Assembly (NCBI RefSeq): GCF_030698175.1
Contig: NZ_JAUYNT010000005.1
Location: 124,001-188,000, forward strand
Origin: Pseudomonas sp.
Lineage (GTDB): Bacteria > Pseudomonadota > Gammaproteobacteria > Pseudomonadales > Pseudomonadaceae
Direction of reading: 5' to 3'
Length of the DNA: 64,000 bases
Shown here: positions 8,728 through 16,537 of the stretch, in pieces
Position numbering within the stretch: the first letter of the stretch is position 1
Layout of the letters: the number at the start of each line of letters is the position of its first letter
The notes under the pieces: generated by a model
The model's input: only the letters and a program-made list of their open reading frames with translations
The model's database searches: none
Told to the model about the DNA's origin: nothing
Position numbers and translations under genes: made by a program

Positions 8728-10083
8728 TTACGCCCCCAACAAACTCTGCCCGCAAACCCGCAGCACCTGGCCGGTGACCGTACCTGAGGTCGGTTGGGCG
8801 AACCAGGCCACGGCTTCGGCGACGTCTTGAGGTTGGCCGCCTTGGCTCATGGAGTTCATCCGCCGGCCGGCTTCGCGAATGCCGAAGGGAATGGCGGCGG
8901 TCATCTGGGTTTCGATAAAACCCGGCGCCACCGCATTCAGGCTGATGCCGCGCTTGGCCAGCGCCGGTGCCCAGGCGGCGGCCAGGCCGATCAGTCCGGC
9001 CTTGCTCACCGCGTAGTTGGTTTGGCCCATATTGCCGGCGATCCCGCTGATGGAGGCCAGCAGCACCACGCGGCCGTTGTCGCGCAGTTTGCCGGCGTCC
9101 AGCAGGGCTTGGGTCAGCACTTGCGGGGCGCGCAGGTTGACGTTGATCACCGAGTCCCAGAGCGAATCACTCATGTTCTTCAGGGTTTTATCGCGGGTGA
9201 TGCCGGCGTTATGTACCACGATATCGACGCCATCGGGCAGGGCTTCAACTAACTGCGCGGCGGCATCCGGGGCGCAGATATCCAGCGCCACGCCTTGCCC
9301 GCCGAGGCGGGCGGCCAGGGCATTGAGGGCGTCCTTGGCTTGCGGCACGTCCAGCAGCACCACCTTGGCGCCGTCGCGGGCCAGCACTTCGGCAATCGCC
9401 GCGCCTATGCCGCGGCTGGCGCCGGTGATCAAGGCGGTCTGGCCGGCCAGTGGCCGGGTCCAGTCTTTCACTTCTACGGCGCAGGGCGTCAGGCGCAGCA
9501 CTTGGCCGGAGACGTAGGCGCTTTTCGGCGACAGAAAGAAGCGCAACGCGCCTTCCAGTTGTTGCTCGGCGCCCTTGCCGACATACAGCAGCTGCACGCT
9601 ACCGCCGCGACGGATTTCCTTGCCCAGAGAGCGGCTGAAACCTTCCAGGGAGCGCTGCACGCTAGCGGCGACCGGGTCTTTCAGCGACTCCGGTGGGCGC
9701 GCCAGAATCACCACCCGTGGACACTTGCCCAGGCCTTTAAAGGCCGGCTGGAAGAAGTTACGCAGCTCAATCAGTTGTTCAAAGCTGGTCAGCGCGCTGG
9801 CGTCGAAGATCAGCGCCTTGAGCTTGGGGCCGTGCTCGGCGGTCCAGCGTGGCAGGCCAAAGGCGCCCTCGACGGTGCTGAAGTTGTCGCTGGTGAGTTT
9901 GTTCAGGCAGCTGCTGGCGGCAGTCGCCAAGGGGCCTTCACCGCCCAGCAACAAGGCGCCATCTACCGGCTTGGCGCGACCGGCTTGCCAGCGCTCCAGA
10001 CGCAGCGGCGCCGGCAGACCGAGGGCGCCGACCAGGCGGCGGCCAAAGTTGGAGTTGGCGAAGGCGAGATAACGGTCGGACAT
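8728..10083 (-). CDS. Long FabG-like 3-oxoacyl reductase (two-domain SDR)
   Basis: A 451-residue short-chain dehydrogenase. The C-terminal 240 residues are a complete SDR: TGASRGIGAAI (220-230) for the cofactor, HNAG (291-294), catalytic Ser344, Tyr357 and Lys361 (NYAVSK). The first 200 residues are an extra domain, as in high-molecular-weight FabG enzymes where it is a catalytically silent Rossmann/flavodoxin-like fold. It reduces 3-oxoacyl-CoA or -ACP. An acidic residue (Asp245 in VVLLDVP) after beta-2 points to NADH preference, as in FabG4-type enzymes; this is inference. It is divergent from the thiolase gene (168-bp gap). The ATG at 10081-10083 has only a weak upstream site, so the start is slightly uncertain. 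Confidence 0.9.
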   Translation of the reverse strand: MSDRYLAFANSNFGRRLVGALGLPAPLRLERWQAGRAKPVDGALLLGGEGPLATAASSCLNKLTSDNFSTVEGAFGLPRWTAEHGPKLKALIFDASALTSFEQLIELRNFFQPAFKGLGKCPRVVILARPPESLKDPVAASVQRSLEGFSRSLGKEIRRGGSVQLLYVGKGAEQQLEGALRFFLSPKSAYVSGQVLRLTPCAVEVKDWTRPLAGQTALITGASRGIGAAIAEVLARDGAKVVLLDVPQAKDALNALAARLGGQGVALDICAPDAAAQLVEALPDGVDIVVHNAGITRDKTLKNMSDSLWDSVINVNLRAPQVLTQALLDAGKLRDNGRVVLLASISGIAGNMGQTNYAVSKAGLIGLAAAWAPALAKRGISLNAVAPGFIETQMTAAIPFGIREAGRRMNSMSQGGQPQDVAEAVAWFAQPTSGTVTGQVLRVCGQSLLGA

Positions 10084-10251
10084 GCTCGGGCACTCAAGGT
10101 GAATGTAGGAAAGTGGCGCCACTCTACGCAGCTAGCCGCACTGCGCAATTGACCGCGCTGACCACCAAGTCGGCGAGCCGGCCAATGCCCGAGCGGCCAA
10201 GCCAGCTAGTCTGCTCGGCAGTTAACCAACGATATTCTGCAGGAGTTAGTC

Positions 10252-11538
10252 ATGACCCAGCTGCGTCGGGTCGCCATTGTTGGCGGCAACCGTATTCCTT
10301 TCGCCCGTTCCAATACGGTGTATGCCACGGCCAGCAACCAGGAGATGCTCACCAGTGCGCTGGATGGCTTGGTCGAGCGCTTTAATTTGCATGGCGAGCG
10401 GATCGGCGATTTCGTCGCCGGCGCGGTGCTCAAGCATTCCCGCGATTTCAACCTGGCCCGCGAGTGTGTGTTGGGCTCGCGTTTGGCGCCAGAAACCACC
10501 GCCTATGACCTGCAGCAAGCCTGCGGCACCGGGCTGGAGGCGGCGATTCTGGTGGCCAATAAGATCGCCCTCGGGCAGATCGATTGCGGCATCGCCGGCG
10601 GGGTGGACACCACCTCGGACGCGCCGATTGGTGTGCATGAGGAGCTGCGGCATATTCTGCTGGAAGCCAATCGCGGCAAGACCACCGGCGACAAAATCAA
10701 AACCATGCTGAAGATTCGCCCACGGCATTTGGCCCCGTCGATCCCGCGCAATGGCGAGCCACGCACCGGCCTGTCGATGGGCGAATCCTGCGAGTTGATG
10801 GCGCAGCGCTGGGCCATCCCCCGCGATGAGCAAGACCAGTTGGCGGTACTCAGTCACCAGAAATTGGCCGCCTCCTATGCCGAGGGCTGGCACGACGATT
10901 TGATCACGCCGTTCCGGGGTCTGACTCGCGATCAGAATCTGCGTGGGGAAATCAGCCTGGAGAAACTCGCCAGCATCAAACCCTGCTTCGAACGTGGCCC
11001 CCATGGCACCCTGACCGCCGCCAACTCGACGCCGCTGACCGACGGCGCCTCGGTGGTGTTGCTGGCCAGCGAGGAGTGGGCCAAGGCTCGTGGCTTGCCG
11101 ATTCTGGCCTACTTCAAGGACGGCGAAGCGGCGGCGGTGGACTTCGTCAAAGGCGCCGAAGGCCTGCTGATGGCGCCGGTCTACGCGGTGCCGCGATTGC
11201 TGGCGCGCAACAACCTGACGCTGCAGGATTTTGATTTTTACGAGATTCACGAAGCCTTCGCCGCGCAAGTGCTGTGCACGCTCAAGGCCTGGGAAGACCC
11301 CGATTACTGCCAGAGTCGCCTGGGCTTGGCGCAGCCGCTGGGCGCCATCGAGCGCAGCAAACTCAATGTCAAGGGCAGCTCGCTGGCCGCCGGACACCCC
11401 TTTGGCGCCACCGGCGGACGCCTGGTGGCGAACCTCGCCAAGTTGATTTCTGTGGCCGGCAAAGGCCGTGGTTTGATCTCGGTGTGCGCCGCTGGCGGTC
11501 AAGGTGTGACGGCAATCATCGAATCGGCATCCAACTGA
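10252..11538 (+). CDS. Acetyl-CoA C-acyltransferase (FadI-like thiolase)
   Basis: A 428-residue thiolase with nucleophile Cys91 in QQACGTGLEA, His382 in AAGHPFGATG and the second catalytic Cys412 in SVCAAGGQG, so the active site is intact. Length and the long insertion after residue 200 fit the FadI/trifunctional-type thiolases rather than the 390-residue PhaA group. The reaction is thiolytic cleavage of 3-oxoacyl-CoA or the reverse Claisen condensation. The start ATG has GCAGGAG upstream (CAGGAGTTAGTC). Its divergent partner is the two-domain FabG; together with MaoC a full hydratase-reductase-thiolase set is present with (R)-type stereochemistry expected. Physiological direction not decidable from sequence. 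Confidence 0.93.
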   Translation: MTQLRRVAIVGGNRIPFARSNTVYATASNQEMLTSALDGLVERFNLHGERIGDFVAGAVLKHSRDFNLARECVLGSRLAPETTAYDLQQACGTGLEAAILVANKIALGQIDCGIAGGVDTTSDAPIGVHEELRHILLEANRGKTTGDKIKTMLKIRPRHLAPSIPRNGEPRTGLSMGESCELMAQRWAIPRDEQDQLAVLSHQKLAASYAEGWHDDLITPFRGLTRDQNLRGEISLEKLASIKPCFERGPHGTLTAANSTPLTDGASVVLLASEEWAKARGLPILAYFKDGEAAAVDFVKGAEGLLMAPVYAVPRLLARNNLTLQDFDFYEIHEAFAAQVLCTLKAWEDPDYCQSRLGLAQPLGAIERSKLNVKGSSLAAGHPFGATGGRLVANLAKLISVAGKGRGLISVCAAGGQGVTAIIESASN

Positions 11539-11811
11539 GGTAATCGCCAGCGGTCTTGCTGCGGGCGCTCACAAGTTACATCGCAATTCCGTGATTTTAA
11601 GGTGGCCCACTTTGCTGGTGCCGCCTTTTTTTTGCCTGGGATTTGCTGTGGCTGGCGCTTTTTGGGCGCGGCGGCGCAATGTCGATACTTTTGGCCTGCC
11701 AGTAACGCTCATAATCAAGCCTGCGCTGGCGCCCGCAAGTGCGCCCCGACGGCCCGCTTTGCCTTTGGGCTTGCCAAGGGCAGTGACGCTGGCACAATGG
11801 CGAGCTTAATA

Positions 11812-11908
11812 GGCTGTATGAAAACTGCTGCGCGCGGTTATGCGGCGTTTCACCCAGCCTGTAAAGCACCTCGCCTAAGGGCGTCGAGCGAAGAGTTAGG
11901 CAGCAGCT
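11812..11908. repeat. Dispersed intergenic repeat (family D), copy 2
   Basis: AAAACTGCTGCGCGCGG followed by TTATGCGGCGTTTCACCCAG matches the leader of the repeat upstream of ndh. Flanking AGGCTGTATGAAA and TTTCACCCAGCCT form an inverted pair. The remainder of the 424-bp gap from 11539 shows no convincing gene; a hairpin is not obvious after the thiolase stop. Confidence 0.6.
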
Positions 11909-11962
11909 ATGGCTGATCTGCATCGCCACATTTCAGTTGCACAGGAGCCCCGGTAAAGCCCG

Positions 11963-12850
11963 ATGAAGACGCCAAAACGCATTGAACCCTTGATCGAAGA
12001 TGGTCTGGTTGATGAGGTGATTCGCCCACTAATGAGTGGCAAAGAAGCGGCTGTATATGTGGTGCGCTGTGGTGAGGAGCTGCGCTGCGCAAAGGTTTAC
12101 AAAGAAGCTAACAAACGTGGTTTTCGTCAGGCGGCCGAGTATCAAGAAGGCCGCAAGGTGCGCAACAGCCGTGACGCCCGGGCCATGGCCAGTGGCTCCA
12201 AGCACGGCCGTAAAGGACAGGAAGAAGCTTGGCAAAATGCCGAAGTGGCGGCCCTGTTTCGCCTCGCCAGTGCCGGCGTACGGGTGCCCAAGCCCTATGA
12301 CTTCCTCGAAGGCGTGCTGCTGATGGAGCTGGTCACCACCGAAAATGGTGAAGTGGCGCCACGCCTGAATGATGTCGATCTGCACCCGGACGATGCGCGT
12401 GAGTTTCACGCCTTTATGATCGAAGAGATCGTCAAGATGCTTTGCGCGGGTCTGGTGCATGGCGACTTGTCGGAATTCAACGTGCTGCTCGGCCCCGAAG
12501 GCCCGGTGATTATCGACCTGCCGCAAGCGGTGGATGCGGCGGCGAATAACCACGCCTTCAGCATGCTCGAGCGCGATGTGCGCAATATGGCCGAGTATTT
12601 CGGTCAGTTCGCCCCGGAGCTGAAATTCACCAAATACGCCAAAGAAATGTGGGCGCTGTTTGAGGAAGGCAAGCTCACCCCGAGCAGCAAGCTGACCGGC
12701 GAGTTTGCCGAGGAAGAAGACGCCGCCGACATCGACGCGGTTATGCGTGAAATCAAGGCCGCCCTGGCCGATGAAGCGCGGCGTATCGCGGTATTGAATG
12801 CCGACGACGCGCCCAACGACGAGCCGCCACCGCCGCCTTGGATGCAGTAA
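11963..12850 (+). CDS. RIO-type serine protein kinase
   Basis: A 295-residue RIO1-family kinase. Visible are the N-lobe with GKEAAVYVVR and the ATP lysine region RCAKVYK (Lys44), the catalytic loop LVHGDLSEFNVLL (HGD at 166-168, Asn173) and the metal-binding IDLPQAVD (Asp185), which replaces DFG in RIO kinases. The C-terminus is acidic with a Pro-rich tail (DEPPPPPWMQ). The best-known bacterial relative is P. aeruginosa PA4780; targets of bacterial RIO kinases are mostly unknown. It stands alone between unrelated genes. The ATG follows AGGAGCCCCGGTAAAGCCCG, a rather distant ribosome site, but the residues after it match family N-termini. Confidence 0.92.
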   Translation: MKTPKRIEPLIEDGLVDEVIRPLMSGKEAAVYVVRCGEELRCAKVYKEANKRGFRQAAEYQEGRKVRNSRDARAMASGSKHGRKGQEEAWQNAEVAALFRLASAGVRVPKPYDFLEGVLLMELVTTENGEVAPRLNDVDLHPDDAREFHAFMIEEIVKMLCAGLVHGDLSEFNVLLGPEGPVIIDLPQAVDAAANNHAFSMLERDVRNMAEYFGQFAPELKFTKYAKEMWALFEEGKLTPSSKLTGEFAEEEDAADIDAVMREIKAALADEARRIAVLNADDAPNDEPPPPPWMQ

Positions 12851-12877
12851 CCCCCGCCTCAGCATCGCAGTAAATAC

Positions 12878-12906
12878 GTGGTGCCTGGGATCAGCCCAGG
12901 CACCAC
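12878..12906. terminator. Perfect 12-bp hairpin after RIO kinase gene
   Basis: GTGGTGCCTGGG (12878-12889), loop ATCAG, CCCAGGCACCAC (12895-12906). The stem is perfect and GC-rich and begins 28 bp after the stop. There is no U-run right after it (only CCTTTATCCTT further on), so it may be an RNA stabiliser or a weak terminator. Confidence 0.6.
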
Positions 12907-13037
12907 TCAGCAAGCCTTTATCCTTATCCTGAACTCATCGCCTCCGGTCAGCTTTGATCGCGCCAAACACAGTTTTTGTGGCCTTTGCAGCGTCGCAAAA
13001 CTGCACCATTGTGTCCCCTCAAACCCTTGCCTAAGCG

Positions 13038-13068
13038 CCGCCTCGGTGCATGTCTGAGGCGGGATTTT
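13038..13068 (+). terminator. Hairpin with T-run upstream of ABC importer operon
   Basis: CCGCCTC (13038-13044) and GAGGCGG (13056-13062) form a 7-bp stem with an 11-base loop, then GATTTTCT. It looks like a rho-independent terminator, 170 bp before the next gene. It may end a transcript arising in the 12.9-13.0 kb gap, such as a small RNA, or act as a leader attenuator. Confidence 0.4.
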
Positions 13069-13095
13069 CTGTGTTCTTACGCATAGCGCTCAGCT

Positions 13096-13119
13096 ATGTA
13101 TTGGATAACAAATATACAT
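13096..13119. promoter_or_regulatory. Dyad operator candidate upstream of amino acid ABC importer
   Basis: ATGTAT (13096-13101) and ATACAT (13114-13119) are perfect inverted half-sites in an AT-rich island (ATGTATTGGATAACAAATAT...). It lies 117 bp before the substrate-binding protein gene. The LysR regulator at 18.2 kb is a plausible binder. A further 9-bp hairpin, GCCGTGGCG (13134-13142) and CGCCACGGC (13162-13170), follows in the leader. Confidence 0.35.
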
Positions 13120-13235
13120 TTGATAAATGCAAAGCCGTGGCGGATTCTAATTCCGCAACCGCGCCACGGCCCGTATTTATGCGGGGTGGTACGCCTGGTT
13201 CCTTCAGTGCGAAACCTGATCCAGAGGAAAATAAT

Positions 13236-14027
13236 ATGAATAAGACTCTACGTTCCTTGCTCCTGTCCGCCATGGTCGCCGCCCTGCCGGCTGCTGCGGT
13301 CATGGCGAATGAAACGCCCACCTTGCGCATCGCCACGGAAGGGGCGTACCCACCGTTCAACTACTTCACTGCGGACGGCCAGCTGGCCGGTTTTGATATT
13401 GAGATTGGCCGCGCCTTGTGCGCAAAAATGCAGGCCAAGTGCTCCTTCGTCGCCCAGGACTGGGACGGCATCATCCCGGCCTTGTTGGCGAACAAGTACG
13501 ACGTCATCATCGCCTCGATGTTCATCACCGCAGAACGCCGGCAGAAGGTCGATTTCACCGACCCCTACCAGAAATCGGCAATGACCTTCGTGGTGCCGAA
13601 AGACTCCACACTTACGGATTTCTCGCCCGCCGCCATGGCCGGCAAAACCATCGGCGCGCAAGGCTCCACCACCCAGGCCGATTATCTGACCGCGGCCTTT
13701 CCCGACTCCGACGTGCGCCTGTATCCCACCCAGGATGCAGTGAACCTGGACCTGGTGTCCGGGCGCCTGGATGCCCAGGTGGGCGACATGATTCCGATGC
13801 TCGACTGGACCCAGAAATCCGACGACGGCAGCTGCTGCAAACTGGCCGGCGAGCCAATCAGCGATCCGAAATATGTCGGTGAGGGCGTCGGCATGGCCCT
13901 GCGCCAGGACGATGACCAGCTGCGCGAATCCCTCAATGTGGCCCTGGCCGCCCTGATTGCCGACGGCACCTACAAAGCCATCAACGACAAGTTCTTCTCG
14001 GTCAACTTGCTGACCCTGCAGAAGTAA
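13236..14027 (+). CDS. Polar (basic) amino acid ABC importer, periplasmic binding protein
   Basis: A 263-residue family 3 solute-binding protein. The signal peptide is MNKTLRSLLLSAMVAALPAAAVMAN; the mature protein begins ETPTLRIATEGAYPPFNYF, and the pattern GFDIEIGRALCAKMQAKCSFVAQDWDGIIPALLANKYD matches HisJ/ArgT, including the conserved disulfide cysteines. SMFITAERRQKVDFTDPY is the ligand-site strand. An extra vicinal pair (SCCKLAG) lies in lobe II. The start ATG at 13236 follows AGAGGAAAATA. First gene of a four-gene importer operon with spacings of 50, 18 and -4 bp. The family binds lysine, arginine, ornithine or histidine; the linked decarboxylase favours a basic amino acid. Confidence 0.9.
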   Translation: MNKTLRSLLLSAMVAALPAAAVMANETPTLRIATEGAYPPFNYFTADGQLAGFDIEIGRALCAKMQAKCSFVAQDWDGIIPALLANKYDVIIASMFITAERRQKVDFTDPYQKSAMTFVVPKDSTLTDFSPAAMAGKTIGAQGSTTQADYLTAAFPDSDVRLYPTQDAVNLDLVSGRLDAQVGDMIPMLDWTQKSDDGSCCKLAGEPISDPKYVGEGVGMALRQDDDQLRESLNVALAALIADGTYKAINDKFFSVNLLTLQK

Positions 14028-14077
14028 GGTCGCGCCGCTTGGGCGGCGTGCGTTCTTGATCGTTAAGAGGATGTCCT

Positions 14078-14791
14078 ATGGAGTGGCTCAACTACCTGAG
14101 CTTCAGTGATGGCGGGTGGGGCGATGAGTTGCTGAGTGGCCTGGGGGTCACGCTGTCGCTCGCCGTGGCGACCTTGCCGGTGGGTTTGCTGCTGGGCCTG
14201 TTGGTGGCTGCGGTAACCATTTTCGGCCGGCCCGTGCCGCGTGCGCTGGCGGTGACTTTCACCACCACCATTCGCGGTCTGCCGGAACTGCTGACGCTAT
14301 TCATCATTTATCACGGCGTCGGGCTGGGGCTTAACAGCCTGTTGAAGTGGTACAGCCCGCAGTCCGGTTATTTTGAATTGAGCCCGTTTCTGGCCGGCGT
14401 ACTGGCGCTGGGCATGGTCTTCGGTGGCTATGCCAGTGAAGTGCTGCGCGGCGCCTGGCAGGCGCTCGATCAGGGTCAACTGGAGGCCGCCCAGGCGTTG
14501 GGCGTACGGCGCTTCACCATCTTCCGGCTGATCGAGTTGCCGCAGATGTTGCGCCTGGCACTGCCGGGGCTGGGCAACCTGTGGATCAACTTGTTGAAGG
14601 ATACCGCGTTGGTCTCGGTGATTGCCCTGAATGACTTGATGCGCATGGCCAATGTGGCGGTGGGCACGACCAAGAAGCCATTCGTGTTTTTCCTGACCGT
14701 ATGCCTGATTTACTGGGCGATTTGCATCCTGTTCGAGTGCTGCCTGGCGCGCATGGAAAAACGGGCCAACCGCGGCTTGCGCGCGGCATAA
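14078..14791 (+). CDS. Amino acid ABC importer permease (HisQ-like)
   Basis: A 237-residue inner-membrane permease with about five hydrophobic segments. The EAA loop that contacts the ATPase is GQLEAAQALGVRRFTIFRLIELPQMLRLALPGLGN. Early motif TTTIRGLPELLTLFIIYHGVG (RGxPxLxxxF..Y) is typical of the HisQ/ArtQ group. AGAGGATGTCCT precedes the ATG. It forms a heterodimeric channel with the next product. Confidence 0.93.
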   Translation: MEWLNYLSFSDGGWGDELLSGLGVTLSLAVATLPVGLLLGLLVAAVTIFGRPVPRALAVTFTTTIRGLPELLTLFIIYHGVGLGLNSLLKWYSPQSGYFELSPFLAGVLALGMVFGGYASEVLRGAWQALDQGQLEAAQALGVRRFTIFRLIELPQMLRLALPGLGNLWINLLKDTALVSVIALNDLMRMANVAVGTTKKPFVFFLTVCLIYWAICILFECCLARMEKRANRGLRAA

Positions 14792-14809
14792 CGGCAGAGG
14801 GTAAGCAGC

Positions 14810-15553
14810 ATGTTTGAAATTCTAACCCGCTACGCCAGCCAGTTTCAGGCGGGCGCCAGCATGACTCTGCAGATCACGCTGATTTCGGTGTTGATCGCCT
14901 GTTCGCTGTCGTTGCCGTTGGCCATTCTGCGTCGTAGCGAGCACCGCTGGGTGCGTTGGCCGATTCGTCTGTATGTGTCGTTCTTTCGCGGTACGCCGTT
15001 ACTGGCGCAGTTGTTCCTGGTGTATTACGGCTCCGGGGAGTTCCGTGCCGAGCTGAATGAGCTCGGCCTCTGGTGGTTTTTCCGCGACCCCTACTACTGC
15101 GCGTTGTTGACCTTCGTTTTGAACTCCACGGCCTATCAGTTGGAGATTCTCCGTGGCGGCTTGAAGGCGGTGCCTTTTGGCCAGATCGAGGCGGGCGTGG
15201 CGTTAGGGCTGAGCAAGTTTCAGCAATATAAAAAAATCATCTTGCCGAATGCCTACCGCATTGCCTTCCCGGCCCTAGGCAACGAAATCATTTTGTTGTT
15301 GAAAGGCAGCGCGGTGGTCAGCGTGATTACCGTGCTGGATGTGATGGGGCAAACCCGGCGGATATTTTCCCAGACCTTCGATTTGTCGGTGTACTTCTGG
15401 GCGGCGGTTATATATCTGGCCATGACCACGGTATTTGTTTTGCTCTGGCGCCGGCTGGAGAAGTGTTTGACCCGGCATATGCGTTGTCGAGTTGCCGAAC
15501 CACGTAAAGACTTACCACTCGCTGCGCGGGTATCAACAGGGGTTTCATCATGA
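14810..15553 (+). CDS. Amino acid ABC importer permease (HisM-like)
   Basis: A 247-residue permease with the partner motif FFRGTPLLAQLFLVYYGSGEF and EAA loop GQIEAGVALGLSKFQQYKKIILPNAYRIAFPALGN. Several membrane segments, basic C-terminal tail. It starts 18 bp after the hisQ-like stop with AGAGGGTAAGCAGC upstream, and its TGA overlaps the ATG of the ATPase gene (ATGA), so translation is coupled. Confidence 0.93.
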   Translation: MFEILTRYASQFQAGASMTLQITLISVLIACSLSLPLAILRRSEHRWVRWPIRLYVSFFRGTPLLAQLFLVYYGSGEFRAELNELGLWWFFRDPYYCALLTFVLNSTAYQLEILRGGLKAVPFGQIEAGVALGLSKFQQYKKIILPNAYRIAFPALGNEIILLLKGSAVVSVITVLDVMGQTRRIFSQTFDLSVYFWAAVIYLAMTTVFVLLWRRLEKCLTRHMRCRVAEPRKDLPLAARVSTGVSS

Positions 15554-16332
15554 ACGCAGTTAACAATAACCATGCAGCGTTGCAAGTTGAGGATTTGCAT
15601 AAGTCCTTTGATGGTGTCGAAGTGCTCAAGGGCGTTTCACTAACGGCGCAAAAGCATGATGTGATCAGCATTATCGGCTCCAGCGGCTCGGGCAAAAGCA
15701 CCTTGTTACGCTGCATGAACCTGCTGGAGTTTCCCGACAGCGGCAAGTTGCGCGTGCATGGTGAGGAGTTGGACCTGGCGCCGAACTTGCGCGGCGGCCG
15801 CTCGCGACGCTTTCAGCGGCAAATCGAGCGGGTGCGTTCGCGTCTGGCCATGGTCTTTCAGTCGTTCAATCTGTGGCCGCATATGACGGTGTTGGAAAAC
15901 GTGATGATGGGCCCCTGCATCGTCCTCAAACGCCCCAAGGACGAGGTCGAGGCCCAGGCCAAGACCCTGCTGGCGCGGGTCGGCATGCTGGAAAAATGTC
16001 ATGCGTACCCGGAGTGCCTGTCCGGCGGGCAGAAGCAGCGGGTCGCCATTGCCCGCGCCCTGGCCATGGACCCGGAAGTGATGCTGTTCGATGAGCCGAC
16101 CTCGGCCCTGGACCCGGAGCTGGTCAACGAGGTGCTGCTGGTGATTCGCGAACTGGCCGAGGAAGGCCGGACCATGATCATGGTCACCCATGAAATGCGC
16201 TTTGCCCGCGAAGTGTCGTCCAAGGTGGTGTATTTGCACCAGGGACGGATCGAAGAGCAGGGCAGCCCTGAACAATTATTCAATGCACCGCAATCAACAC
16301 ATTTGCGTCGCTTATTGGCCACACAACACTAA
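15550..16332 (+). CDS. Amino acid ABC importer ATP-binding subunit (HisP-like)
   Basis: A 260-residue ABC ATPase: Walker A GSSGSGKST (43-51), Q-loop MVFQSFNLWPHMTVLENVM, signature CLSGGQKQRVAIARAL, Walker B VMLFDEPTSALDPE and switch His in MVTHEMRFAREV. All catalytic residues are present. Closest group is HisP/ArtP/OccP, for histidine, arginine, lysine, ornithine or octopine import. It is the last importer gene; a REP palindrome and a 205-bp gap follow before the decarboxylase gene. Confidence 0.95.
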   Translation: MNAVNNNHAALQVEDLHKSFDGVEVLKGVSLTAQKHDVISIIGSSGSGKSTLLRCMNLLEFPDSGKLRVHGEELDLAPNLRGGRSRRFQRQIERVRSRLAMVFQSFNLWPHMTVLENVMMGPCIVLKRPKDEVEAQAKTLLARVGMLEKCHAYPECLSGGQKQRVAIARALAMDPEVMLFDEPTSALDPELVNEVLLVIRELAEEGRTMIMVTHEMRFAREVSSKVVYLHQGRIEEQGSPEQLFNAPQSTHLRRLLATQH

Positions 16333-16392
16333 TTAGTTAAACAACTATTTAGGCACTGCCCAGGTTATGGATTGCAGGTGTGAGTGGGCTTT

Positions 16393-16458
16393 TGTAGGAG
16401 CGGATTTATCCGCGATGCCGTTTGCCTTGAAAGCATCGCGGCTGAAGCCGCTCCTACA
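16393..16458. repeat. REP-type hairpin (family B)
   Basis: TGTAGGAGCGGATTTATCCG at the left and CGGCTGAAGCCGCTCCTACA at the right, with inner GCGATGC...GCATCGC pairing. A canonical pseudomonad REP doublet between the importer ATPase and decarboxylase genes. Confidence 0.85.
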
Positions 16459-16537
16459 GTGGAACGCTTGCACCGCAACAGTTAGCGGATAGATAGCCAA
16501 AATTTAATACTGCCCTTGCATAAGTGAGTAATCAATT

